From assembly GCF_900129565.1 (NCBI RefSeq), contig NZ_FQWD01000004.1, forward strand, positions 310,001 through 374,000: a stretch of DNA of 64,000 bases. Reading direction: 5' to 3'. How positions within the stretch are numbered: the first letter of the stretch is position 1; the number at the start of each line of letters is the position of its first letter. Source of the stretch: Marisediminitalea aggregata. GTDB taxonomy: Bacteria; Pseudomonadota; Gammaproteobacteria; Enterobacterales; Alteromonadaceae. The position numbers were made by a program, and so were the translations under genes. Shown in pieces: positions 56,188-64,000 of this stretch. The notes beneath the pieces were generated by a model that ran no database searches, had not been told where the DNA came from, and was given only the letters and a program-made list of their open reading frames with translations.

Positions 56188-57176
56188 TGAAAGCCGTGAT
56201 TTGCAATGAATTTGCCCCACTGGATCAGCTTGCTTTTGGCGAGTGGCCCCTGCCTGTTGCCGGTAACGACGAAGCCTTAATAAAGGTAAGTGCCATCGGC
56301 GTAAATTTCCCGGATGCATTATTAGTACAAGGCTTGTATCAGGCCAAACCTGAGCGCCCGTTTGTACCCGGTGCCGAGTTTTCCGGCGTGGTGGAAGCCG
56401 TAGGCGACAACGTGACTCACCTTAAAAAAGGCGACCGCGTTGTGGGTCTTAGTACCCATTACAGTGCCTGTGCCGAATTCATCAGTGTACCGGCTGCGCG
56501 TTTAATTCCGGTACCAGAAGCTATTCCCATGAACGAAGCAGCCGGCTTAATACTGGCTCACGGTACTGCCCATTACGCGCTTAAACAACGCGCTAATTTG
56601 CAAGCGGGTGAAACCTTACTGGTATTAGGCGCCGCAGGCGGCACAGGTTTGGCAGCGGTACAAATTGGCAAGGCCATGGGTGCCCGTGTCATTGCAGGTT
56701 GCTCCAGTGAAGAAAAACTGGCACTTGCTAAAGAAAACGGCGCCGACGAGCTGATTAACTACAGCAGCGACGATCTGCAGACCCAACTGCGCGAATTAAC
56801 CAACGGCAAAGGCGTAGACGTGGTGTATGACCCGGTGGGCGGCCAGTTGTTTGATGTATGTACCCGCAATATGGCCCCTGAAGGACGATTACTGGTCGTC
56901 GGTTTTGCCGGCGGTGATATCCCCAAATTCCCGGTAAACCTGGCGCTGGTAAAAGAGTACGCCGTAGTTGGCGTGTTCTTTGGTGCTTTTACCCGACGCG
57001 ACCCGGCAGCCTATGCCGACAATATGCGTGAACTGCTCGACTGGTATCAATCTGGCAAAGTACACGTGCACATTGATACCACCTACCCGCTTGCCAACAC
57101 CGCCGATGCATTTGCCGATGTGATTAATCGCAAAGCCCGCGGCAAGCTGATTATTTCGCCTCTTATCAATGTCTAA
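56187..57176 (+). CDS. NADPH:quinone oxidoreductase-like zinc-free MDR enzyme
   Basis: A 329-residue medium-chain reductase without zinc cysteines. GVNFPDALLVQGLYQAKPERPFVPGAEFSGVVEAVG is the quinone-oxidoreductase-type N-terminus, and LVLGAAGGTGLAAVQIGKAMGARVIAG the nucleotide-binding fold. It could act as an enoyl reductase on an unsaturated intermediate. Translationally coupled (TAATG) to the alcohol dehydrogenase and followed after 25 bases by an acyl-CoA dehydrogenase. Confidence 0.9.
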   Translation: MKAVICNEFAPLDQLAFGEWPLPVAGNDEALIKVSAIGVNFPDALLVQGLYQAKPERPFVPGAEFSGVVEAVGDNVTHLKKGDRVVGLSTHYSACAEFISVPAARLIPVPEAIPMNEAAGLILAHGTAHYALKQRANLQAGETLLVLGAAGGTGLAAVQIGKAMGARVIAGCSSEEKLALAKENGADELINYSSDDLQTQLRELTNGKGVDVVYDPVGGQLFDVCTRNMAPEGRLLVVGFAGGDIPKFPVNLALVKEYAVVGVFFGAFTRRDPAAYADNMRELLDWYQSGKVHVHIDTTYPLANTADAFADVINRKARGKLIISPLINV

Positions 57177-57201
57177 CACGGCTTAACACTGCGAGGACAC
57201 T

Positions 57202-58464
57202 ATGCATTTTGAACACAGCGAACGCGTAAAACAGTTGCAGCAGCAACTGACCGCCTTTATGGACGCGCATATTTATCCGCGCCTGCAACAATACCGCGAC
57301 GAAGTAAAAGCCGGGCAATATCCGGTGTCATTTATGGCCGACCTGAAAACACTGGCGAAGAGCGAAGGACTATGGAATTTATTTCTGCCGGGATTACAGG
57401 ACAACGAGCCCGGTACGCGCCTGAGCAATTTGGAATACGCCCCGCTGGCGGAAATCATGGGTCGGGTGCCCTGGTGCTCAGAAGTATTTAACTGCAATGC
57501 GCCGGATACCGGCAACATGGAGCTACTGCATTTATTTGCCACACCTGAGCAGCGCGAACAATGGCTGAACCCGTTATTGAACGGTGAAATACGCTCAGCC
57601 TTTGCCATGACCGAACCCGACGTAGGCTCATCGGATGCCACCAATATTCAGACCCGCATCGCGCGCGACGGTGACGACTATATTGTGTCTGGCCGCAAAT
57701 GGTATATCTCCAACTCGGCGCATCCCCACTGTAAGCTGTTTATATTAATGGGCAAAACCGATCCGGATAACCCCAATCCGCACCACCAGCAAAGCATGGT
57801 GCTGATCCCTCGCGACGCCCCCGGCGTGAAGATCCTGCGTAACTTAAAAGTTATGAATCACACTAACCCCCATGGGCATTGTGAGATCCTGTTCGACAAC
57901 GTACGCATACCAGCCAGCAATTTACTGGGCGAGGAAGGTAAAGGCTTTGCCATGGCCCAGGCGCGATTAGGCCCGGGCAGGATTCACCATTGTATGCGCT
58001 CCATCGGACAAGCCGAACTGGCTCTGCAGCTATTAATAGGCCGGGCACAAGAACGCAAAACCAATGGCAAGTTTTTATATCAGCACGGTGCCGTAGCCGA
58101 CTGGATAGCTCGCTCGCGGATAGAAATAGAGCAAGCGCGCCTACTGGTACTCAAAGCCGCGTGGAAAATTGATGAAGTGGGATCTAAAGCAGCCGCCGAT
58201 GACATTTCCCTTATCAAGGCACTCATCCCTACTCTGCACACCACGGTGGTAGACCGGGCGATGCAAACTTTCGGCGCCATGGGCACCTCGGAAGATCTGC
58301 CGCTGGCCGATATGTGGTCGCAGGGGCGAGCACTGCGCTACGCAGACGGTCCTGACGAAGTGCACATTCGCAAAATCGCCCGTATGGAAATCAAACGCAC
58401 CAACGAAAAAGCGGTGGATGTCAGCCATTTTTATTTTCGTCCTGAATATGACGAAATAAATTAA
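57202..58464 (+). CDS. Acyl-CoA dehydrogenase, ACAD10/11-like
   Basis: A 420-residue flavoprotein. SAFAMTEPDVGSSDATNIQT and VSGRKWYISNSAHPHCKLF are the flavin-binding motifs. RYADGPDEVHIRKIARME near the C-terminus is the form typical of the ACAD10/ACAD11 branch, where the usual YEGT glutamate position reads ADGP. This branch often acts on branched or hydroxylated acyl-CoAs. AGGACACT precedes the ATG. Third gene of the alcohol dehydrogenase unit. Confidence 0.93.
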   Translation: MHFEHSERVKQLQQQLTAFMDAHIYPRLQQYRDEVKAGQYPVSFMADLKTLAKSEGLWNLFLPGLQDNEPGTRLSNLEYAPLAEIMGRVPWCSEVFNCNAPDTGNMELLHLFATPEQREQWLNPLLNGEIRSAFAMTEPDVGSSDATNIQTRIARDGDDYIVSGRKWYISNSAHPHCKLFILMGKTDPDNPNPHHQQSMVLIPRDAPGVKILRNLKVMNHTNPHGHCEILFDNVRIPASNLLGEEGKGFAMAQARLGPGRIHHCMRSIGQAELALQLLIGRAQERKTNGKFLYQHGAVADWIARSRIEIEQARLLVLKAAWKIDEVGSKAAADDISLIKALIPTLHTTVVDRAMQTFGAMGTSEDLPLADMWSQGRALRYADGPDEVHIRKIARMEIKRTNEKAVDVSHFYFRPEYDEIN

Positions 58465-58474
58465 AAATGAACTG

Positions 58475-58502
58475 TTGATTTCGCTATGTGAAACTGTATA
58501 CT
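58475..58502 (+). promoter_or_regulatory. Island operator D inside an acyl-CoA dehydrogenase promoter
   Basis: TTGATT (58475-58480) and TATACT (58497-58502), spaced by 16 bases, form a good promoter. The most symmetrical copy of the palindrome, TTTCGCTATGTGAAA (58479-58493), lies within the spacer. It is 66-80 bases before the acyl-CoA dehydrogenase ATG at 58559. Confidence 0.65.
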
Positions 58503-58558
58503 GCAAATGATGATTGATTAACCTATTATTGGGCGTCACTTTTGCAGGATACAGTTTT

Positions 58559-59755
58559 ATGAATATTAATTTCTCCGAACAAGAACTGGCCTTCCAACAG
58601 GAAGTGCAAACCTTCTTCCGCGAAGAACTGCCAGAATCCGTTCAGGCACACATCGACAACGGTTTAAGCTTTAGTGCTGAAGTCACCGTTGCTTACCAAA
58701 AAGCGCTATACAAAAAAGGCTGGGCTGGCATTAACTGGCCAGTTGAACACGGTGGCACCGGCTGGACGCCCACACAGAAATACATTTTCCAAACCGAGTC
58801 AGCCAAGGCAAAAGCGCCGCGCCAGATCCCGTTTGGTTATTCTATGGTTGCGCCAATCATTTATACCTTCGGTAACGAAGAACAAAAGCAGCGCTTCCTG
58901 CCTGACATTCTGGCGTCGAACACCTGGTGGTGTCAGGGCTACTCTGAGCCGAATGCCGGATCTGACCTTGCCGGGTTAAAAACCCGCGCCGTACGCGACG
59001 GCGATCACTACATTGTTAACGGCACCAAAACCTGGACAACGCTGGGTCATCACGCCGACTGGATCTTCTGTCTTGTTCGTACCAGCGACGAAGACAGCAA
59101 ACAAAAAGGCATCAGCTTTTTGCTTATCGACATGACCTCACCAGGCGTATCGGTAAAACCCATTATTACCCTGGACGGCCGCCGCGAAGTAAACGAAGTG
59201 GCATTCCAGGACGTGAAAGTACCGGTTGAAAATCTGGTAGGTGAAGAAGGCCGCGGCTGGACTTACGCCAAGGTACTGCTGACCCACGAACGCACCAACA
59301 TTGCTGGTGTGGCGGTTTCCAAGCAGCGCCTGAGTGCCTTGTACGACTTGCTAAACCAGCCACCAGCAGGCTGCCCGGATCTGAAAAACAACAGTGTGTT
59401 TATGAGCCGTGTTGTACAGGTTGAAATGGAGCTTAAAGCACTGGAGTTCACTGACTTACGCGTGCTGTCGTCAGTCAGTACCGGTACCGCACCGGGCCCG
59501 GAATCATCCATTCTGAAAATCAAAGGCACCGAGATCCAACAGGCACTGGACGAACTCTATGTGGAGATCGCCGGTATCTATGCACTGCCATTTGTACCCG
59601 AGCAGTACGACGAAGCCGGTTACGAGCCTCGCATTGAGCCGTTCTTCGCACCGAATGCCGCGCCGCATTACTACAACAACCGTAAGGTCACCATTTATGG
59701 TGGCAGTAACGAGATTCAGAAAAACATTATTGCCAAGCAAGTGCTTGGACTGTAA
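58559..59755 (+). CDS. Acyl-CoA dehydrogenase, large-subunit type
   Basis: About 398 residues. WWCQGYSEPNAGSDLAGLKT and VNGTKTWTTLGHHADWIFCLVRT are the flavin motifs, and the C-terminus has TIYGGSNEIQKNIIAKQVLG. The general-base position of the medium-chain type (YEGT) reads YGGS, so the base must come from elsewhere, as in the isovaleryl-CoA branch; the HERT segment after the flavin domain is a candidate. It pairs with the smaller dehydrogenase gene 12 bases downstream, as in PimC/PimD-type or steroid-type two-subunit enzymes. ATG at 58559 with AGGA upstream; the frame opens to 58514 without support. Confidence 0.92.
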   Translation: MNINFSEQELAFQQEVQTFFREELPESVQAHIDNGLSFSAEVTVAYQKALYKKGWAGINWPVEHGGTGWTPTQKYIFQTESAKAKAPRQIPFGYSMVAPIIYTFGNEEQKQRFLPDILASNTWWCQGYSEPNAGSDLAGLKTRAVRDGDHYIVNGTKTWTTLGHHADWIFCLVRTSDEDSKQKGISFLLIDMTSPGVSVKPIITLDGRREVNEVAFQDVKVPVENLVGEEGRGWTYAKVLLTHERTNIAGVAVSKQRLSALYDLLNQPPAGCPDLKNNSVFMSRVVQVEMELKALEFTDLRVLSSVSTGTAPGPESSILKIKGTEIQQALDELYVEIAGIYALPFVPEQYDEAGYEPRIEPFFAPNAAPHYYNNRKVTIYGGSNEIQKNIIAKQVLGL

Positions 59756-59767
59756 CGGGAGTCAATC

Positions 59768-60904
59768 ATGGATTTTGCATTAAATGATATTCAGCAAATG
59801 CTGAAAGACAGCGCCGGTAAATTCATTCACAACGATTACGACTTTGAAACGCGCCAAAAGCACAGTCATTCCGAACTGGGTTATAGCGAAGACAACTGGC
59901 AGTTGTTTGCAGAACTGGGCTGGCTGGCCCTGCCCTTTGCAGAAGAATTTGGTGGCCTTGACGGCAACGCAACCGACCTGATGGTTTTAATGACCGAGCT
60001 GGGCAAAGGCCTGATTGTGGAGCCTTACCTGTCTACCGTGGTACTGGCCGGTAACGCTATTCAGCGCGGCGGCACGGCTGAACAAAAAGAGGCTTTGATT
60101 GGCGGCATTGTGGGCGGCGAACTAAAACTGGCGTTTGCCGGTTTGGAAGCCCAGTCAGCTACCGACATCAGCAGCATTAACACACAAGCCAGCACACAAG
60201 CTAGCGGTGTAGTACTCAACGGCAAGAAGCAGGTAGTACTGCATGCCCAGAGCGCCGACAAACTGGTAGTAGCGGCGCGTTCACATAATAACAACGGCAA
60301 CATTGCCCTGTACCTGGTAGACGCGAACGCCGAAGGTGTAGCAGCACATCACTACCCGACTAACGATGGTGCCCGAGCCAGCGACCTGACCTTTACCAAC
60401 GTCGCCGCCGAACTTCTGGGCGACAGCGACGATGCGGCAGCTGTGATTCAGGCTGTACTGAATGACGCCATTGTGGCCGTATCGGCGGAAGCCGTTGGCG
60501 TGATGGACAAAATGCTCGCTGCCACGGTGGAGTACACCAAAGTGCGCAAGCAATTCGACGTGCCCATTGCGAAGTTCCAGATCCTGCAACACAACATGGT
60601 CGATATGTTTATGGAATGCGAACAAGCCCGCTCCATGGTGTATTACGCGGCTATCACCATTGGTGAAGGCAATAGCGAAGAACAAGTGGCTGAAGCCAAT
60701 AAAGCCAGCCAGTTCCTGAAATGGAAAGTGGGTCAGGCAGCGCGTCTGGTAGGCCAAACCGCAGTGCAACTGCACGGCGGCATGGGCGTGACCGACGAGC
60801 TGGATGTTGGCCACATGTTCAAGCGCCTTACCATGATCAACACCCTGTTTGGCTCCATGGACATCCACTTAGACAACCTGGTTAAACAGCGTCAGGCTGC
60901 ATAG
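59768..60904 (+). CDS. Acyl-CoA dehydrogenase, small-subunit type
   Basis: A 378-residue diverged dehydrogenase. The middle beta domain is shortened (AFAGLEAQSATDISSINTQ instead of the TEPxxGSD flavin motif), and the C-terminus reads GGMGVTDELDVGHMFKRLTMINTLFGSMDIHLDNL, lacking the YEGT-type glutamate. This is the pattern of the partner subunit in heteromeric acyl-CoA dehydrogenases (PimD-like). ATG with GGGAGT upstream. It lies between the large subunit and etfB, all on one strand. Confidence 0.9.
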   Translation: MDFALNDIQQMLKDSAGKFIHNDYDFETRQKHSHSELGYSEDNWQLFAELGWLALPFAEEFGGLDGNATDLMVLMTELGKGLIVEPYLSTVVLAGNAIQRGGTAEQKEALIGGIVGGELKLAFAGLEAQSATDISSINTQASTQASGVVLNGKKQVVLHAQSADKLVVAARSHNNNGNIALYLVDANAEGVAAHHYPTNDGARASDLTFTNVAAELLGDSDDAAAVIQAVLNDAIVAVSAEAVGVMDKMLAATVEYTKVRKQFDVPIAKFQILQHNMVDMFMECEQARSMVYYAAITIGEGNSEEQVAEANKASQFLKWKVGQAARLVGQTAVQLHGGMGVTDELDVGHMFKRLTMINTLFGSMDIHLDNLVKQRQAA

Positions 60905-60913
60905 GAGTTCACC

Positions 60914-61663
60914 ATGAAAGTACTCGTTACCGTAAAACGCGTGATCGACTACAACGTCAAGATCCGCGTAAAGCCCGATGGCAGCGACGTTGACTTAACC
61001 AACGTCAAAATGGCGGTTAACCCGTTTTGTGAAATTGCCGTTGAAGAAGCCGTGCGCCTGAAAGAAAAAGGCATTGCCAGCGAAATCGTGGTGGTGTCAG
61101 TAGGTGCCAGCGAAGCTCAGGAACAACTGCGTACCGCGCTGGCCCTGGGCGCTGACCGCGCCATTCTGGTGGAATCCACCGCCAACACCGAATCGCTGAA
61201 TGTGGCAAAGCTGCTGGCCAAAGTAGTTGAGCAGGAACAGCCTTCACTGGTGATCATGGGTAAACAGGCCATCGACTCCGACAACAACCAAACCGGTCAG
61301 ATGCTCGCCGCCTTGTGCGATATGCCACAGGCCACCTTTGCGTCAGAAGTCTCCGTCGCCGACAACAGCGTAACAGTAACCCGCGAAATCGACGGCGGTT
61401 TGCAAACCCTGTCGCTGCAGCTACCCGCAATTGTTACCACCGATTTGCGTTTGAACGAGCCGCGCTACGCGTCGTTGCCCAACATTATGAAAGCCAAGCG
61501 CAAACCACTTGCCACCGTCACGCCAGACGAACTGGGCGTAACTCTGTCAGCGCACACACAACTGCTGGGCGTTAACCCGCCATCTCAGCGTAGCGCCGGT
61601 GTAAAAGTGAAATCTGTTGCCGAGCTGGTCGACAAACTTAAAAACGAAGCCAAGGTGATCTAA
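60914..61663 (+). CDS. etfB: Electron transfer flavoprotein beta subunit
   Basis: A 249-residue ETF beta subunit. It starts [20 protein letters not shown], with [26 protein letters not shown] and the AMP-binding/recognition region [19 protein letters not shown] and [21 protein letters not shown]. It accepts electrons from the three acyl-CoA dehydrogenases upstream. Its stop codon directly abuts the ATG of etfA. Confidence 0.97.
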   Translation: MKVLVTVKRVIDYNVKIRVKPDGSDVDLTNVKMAVNPFCEIAVEEAVRLKEKGIASEIVVVSVGASEAQEQLRTALALGADRAILVESTANTESLNVAKLLAKVVEQEQPSLVIMGKQAIDSDNNQTGQMLAALCDMPQATFASEVSVADNSVTVTREIDGGLQTLSLQLPAIVTTDLRLNEPRYASLPNIMKAKRKPLATVTPDELGVTLSAHTQLLGVNPPSQRSAGVKVKSVAELVDKLKNEAKVI

Positions 61664-62590
61664 ATGGCCATTTTAGTGATTGCAGAACACGATAATCAGC
61701 AGTTAAAACCTGCTACCTTGAATACCGTTAATGCGGCAAGTCAGTTAAATCAGCCTATATCCATTCTGGTCATTGGCAGCGAGTGTCAGGCCGTGGCTGA
61801 ACAAGCCAGCGCCGTGAGCGGTGTGGATACCGTACTGGTTGCAGACAACGCCGCTTACCAACATCAACTGGCCGAAAACACCGCCAAGCTGATTGCTGAA
61901 CTGGCGAGCGACTTTGACTACGTGATTGCCGCTGGCACGACGACAGGTAAGAACACCATGCCCCGTGTAGCAGCCCTGCTGGATGTCGCTCAGATATCTG
62001 ACATTGTGGCCGTGAAAAGCGCCAATACGTTTGTGCGTCCGATTTATGCGGGTAATGCACTGGCTACCATTCAGTCTCTCGACAGCAAAAAAGTAATCAC
62101 CGTGCGAACCAGTGCCTTTGATGCAGCGGGTACCGACGGCAGCGCCACCATTACCCCTTGCAGCCTGGTACATGCCAATGCCCAAAGTGAATTTGTGTCG
62201 GAAGAACTGGCCGTGTCTGAGCGCCCGGAGCTGACCGCCGCTGGCGTGATCATCTCGGGTGGTCGCGGTATGGGCAACGGCGAGAACTTCAGCCTGCTGG
62301 AAAAAGTCGCCGACAAGCTTGGCGCGGCAGTGGGCGCATCACGCGCCGCAGTAGACGCAGGCTTTGTGCCGAACGACATGCAGGTAGGTCAAACCGGCAA
62401 AATCGTGGCCCCGGACCTGTACATTGCCGTGGGTATCTCAGGTGCCATTCAGCATCAGGCCGGTATGAAAGACTCCAAAGTCATCGTGGCCATTAACAAA
62501 GACGAAGAAGCGCCTATATTCCAGATTGCCGACTACGGCCTGGTAGGCGACCTGTTCGAGGTATTACCCGAACTGGAAAGTTTGCTGTAA
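61664..62590 (+). CDS. etfA: Electron transfer flavoprotein alpha subunit
   Basis: A 308-residue ETF alpha subunit. The FAD-binding C-terminal half has [77 protein letters not shown] split over its usual motifs. It forms the ETF heterodimer with EtfB and passes electrons to the ETF-ubiquinone oxidoreductase encoded next. No gap to etfB. Confidence 0.97.
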   Translation: MAILVIAEHDNQQLKPATLNTVNAASQLNQPISILVIGSECQAVAEQASAVSGVDTVLVADNAAYQHQLAENTAKLIAELASDFDYVIAAGTTTGKNTMPRVAALLDVAQISDIVAVKSANTFVRPIYAGNALATIQSLDSKKVITVRTSAFDAAGTDGSATITPCSLVHANAQSEFVSEELAVSERPELTAAGVIISGGRGMGNGENFSLLEKVADKLGAAVGASRAAVDAGFVPNDMQVGQTGKIVAPDLYIAVGISGAIQHQAGMKDSKVIVAINKDEEAPIFQIADYGLVGDLFEVLPELESLL

Positions 62591-62604
62591 CCAAGCGTGA
62601 CCTC

Positions 62605-62648
62605 AACATTGGCTGCCAGCTTCGCACTCGCTGCGCAGCCAGTGTTTT
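62605..62648 (+). terminator. Hairpin after etfA, possible partial terminator
   Basis: AACATTGGCTGC (62605-62616) pairs with GCAGCCAGTGTT (62635-62646) with one mismatch around an 18-base loop, followed by TTTTC. It sits between etfA and the ETF-ubiquinone oxidoreductase gene and may reduce but not abolish read-through. Confidence 0.5.
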
Positions 62649-62720
62649 CACACTGCAAACTAAGGTCTCCGGCCGCTATTGCCTGGCGGAATAACACAAT
62701 TTAAGAAAAGAGGATTAGCT

Positions 62721-64000
62721 GTGGAACGAGAATCGATGGAGTTTGACGTAGTGATCGTCGGTGCCGGACCTGCGGGTTTATCGGCAGCCTATCATCTGAA
62801 AAAACTGGCGAACGACAAGCAACAGGACATCAGTGTTTGCGTGTTGGAAAAAGGCTCTGAAGTAGGCGCCCATATTCTGTCGGGTGCCATATTAGAAACC
62901 ACAGCCCTGGACGAACTGATCCCAGACTGGCAGGAAAAAGGCGCACCGCTTACCACGCCCGTTACCGAAGACGAACTGTACCTACTTAAAGATCAGCAAC
63001 GCGCCACCAAAGTACCCGGCTGGGCCATACCCGCCCCTATGCACAACGACGGCAACTACATTGTGAGTCTGGGTAACGTGTGCCGCTGGCTGGCCACCCA
63101 GGCCGAAGCCATTGGCGTAGAAATCTTCCCCGGCTTTGCCGCTGCTGAAATCGCCTACGACGACAACGGTCGGGTAAAAGGCGTATATACCGGCGACATG
63201 GGCATTGGCAAAGACGGCGAACAGAAAGACAGCTACATGCCTGGCATGGCGCTGTATGGTAAATACACCCTGTTTGCCGAAGGCTGTCGCGGCCACCTGG
63301 GCAAACAGCTTATCAGTCAGTTCAAGCTCGATGAAAACAGCGATCCCCAGCACTACGGTATTGGCATAAAAGAACTGTGGGAAATCGACCCAGCGTTACA
63401 CAAACCAGGACTGGTCGTGCACGGCTCAGGCTGGCCACTGGACAACGACACTACCGGCGGCTTTTTCCTGTACCACGCCGACAACAATCAGGTGGTGGTA
63501 GGATTAATTGTGGATCTGAACTACAGCAATCCGCACATCAGCCCCTTCGACGAATTCCAGCAAATGAAGCATCACCCGCTGTTTGCTGACGTACTCTCTA
63601 CCGGCAAACGCCTAAGCTACGGCGCAAGAGCCATTGCCAAAGGCGGCTTAAATGCCCTGCCCGACATGGCGTTCCCCGGCGGCTTATTGATTGGCTGTGA
63701 TGCCGGCACCCTGAACTTCGCCAAAATCAAAGGCACCCATACCGCCATGAAGTCGGGCATGATTGCCGCGGAAAACGTGCTTAACGCGCTAATACAGAAC
63801 GAGCAAGAAAACCTGCCAGACACGCTGACCGGCTTCACTGACGCTTTCCGCGATTCCTGGTTACACAAAGAACTGCACGCCAGCCGCAACTTCGGCCCTG
63901 CGATGCACAAGTTCGGCCCCATTATGGGCGGTGCTTACAACTGGATAGAGCAAAACCTGTTTAAAGGTCGCTTACCCTGGACCCTACACGACACCAAGCC
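62721..64000 (+). CDS. Electron transfer flavoprotein-ubiquinone oxidoreductase (partial)
   Basis: Open to the end of the window: 426 codons of a protein that is normally about 550 residues, so the C-terminus with the 4Fe-4S cluster is missing. The start is GTG with AGGATT-type site (GAGGATTAGCT). [21 protein letters not shown] binds FAD; EKGSEVGAHILSGAI and GWAIPAPMHNDGNYIVSLGNVCRWLA are diagnostic of ETF-QO. It is an inner-membrane protein that links ETF to ubiquinone and completes the electron route of the island. Confidence 0.95.
   Translation, partial: MERESMEFDVVIVGAGPAGLSAAYHLKKLANDKQQDISVCVLEKGSEVGAHILSGAILETTALDELIPDWQEKGAPLTTPVTEDELYLLKDQQRATKVPGWAIPAPMHNDGNYIVSLGNVCRWLATQAEAIGVEIFPGFAAAEIAYDDNGRVKGVYTGDMGIGKDGEQKDSYMPGMALYGKYTLFAEGCRGHLGKQLISQFKLDENSDPQHYGIGIKELWEIDPALHKPGLVVHGSGWPLDNDTTGGFFLYHADNNQVVVGLIVDLNYSNPHISPFDEFQQMKHHPLFADVLSTGKRLSYGARAIAKGGLNALPDMAFPGGLLIGCDAGTLNFAKIKGTHTAMKSGMIAAENVLNALIQNEQENLPDTLTGFTDAFRDSWLHKELHASRNFGPAMHKFGPIMGGAYNWIEQNLFKGRLPWTLHDTK

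Overview
The window reads as a chromosome segment of a marine-type gammaproteobacterium of the order Alteromonadales (Alteromonadaceae-like; genus not determinable here). The grounds are the gene content and order: a thrABC operon with a Thr/Ile leader peptide, the rsmI/lpoA-yraN-diaA-dolP block, arcB beside gltBD, a GntR-prpB-prpC-acnD-prpF propionate operon, a carboxynorspermidine pathway pair, and many hybrid histidine kinases. I saw no rRNA, tRNA, CRISPR array, prophage or intact insertion sequence. One small non-autonomous inverted-repeat element (MITE-like) lies at 329-596.

Layout. 1-600: a DUF3545-type small gene, its terminator and the MITE-like element, whose right end supplies the stop codon of ung. 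594-6300 (minus strand): attenuated threonine operon thrL-thrA-thrB-thrC-ung. 6383-15390: a PepSY-TM-like membrane protein and a signalling block (GAF-PAS hybrid kinase and REC-PAS-GGDEF-EAL protein in one operon, then a large hybrid kinase with a Fur-box-like site upstream) plus a STAS-like protein. 15521-20465: aceK alone, MAPEG protein, DUF3833 lipoprotein with a chalcone-isomerase-fold secreted protein, a D-cysteine desulfhydrase/ACC deaminase family enzyme, and a hypothetical protein. 20581-22929: carboxynorspermidine synthase and decarboxylase. 23403-27937: rsmI divergent from lpoA-yraN-diaA-dolP (cell wall and envelope, replication initiation). 28155-29306: a serine beta-lactamase-like lipoprotein. 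29570-36260: the 2-methylcitrate cycle operon with its GntR regulator and two TTGTCGACAW operators around a sigma70 promoter. 36389-38266: small envelope and STAS-like genes. 38327-40684: arcB, then a 644-bp gene-free region, then gltBD.

47769-64000 is a catabolic island: TonB-dependent receptor, MFS transporter, thiolase and FadB/PimF-like bifunctional protein on the minus strand, and Zn-alcohol dehydrogenase, quinone oxidoreductase-like enzyme, three acyl-CoA dehydrogenases, EtfBA and ETF-ubiquinone oxidoreductase (cut by the window end) on the plus strand. Together they form a self-contained beta-oxidation route with its own electron path to ubiquinone, plus outer-membrane import. No acyl-CoA ligase and no local regulator are in the window.

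The most interesting unexplained signal is a 15-bp imperfect palindrome (consensus TTTCRCTATGYRRWA) found at four places in the island, each directly upstream of or overlapping a -10-like hexamer and each in front of one of its four transcription units. It looks like the operator of an undescribed regulon. Other points of note are an ArcB lacking the second redox cysteine, a perfect palindrome inside a candidate thr promoter, and the MITE-derived stop codon of ung.
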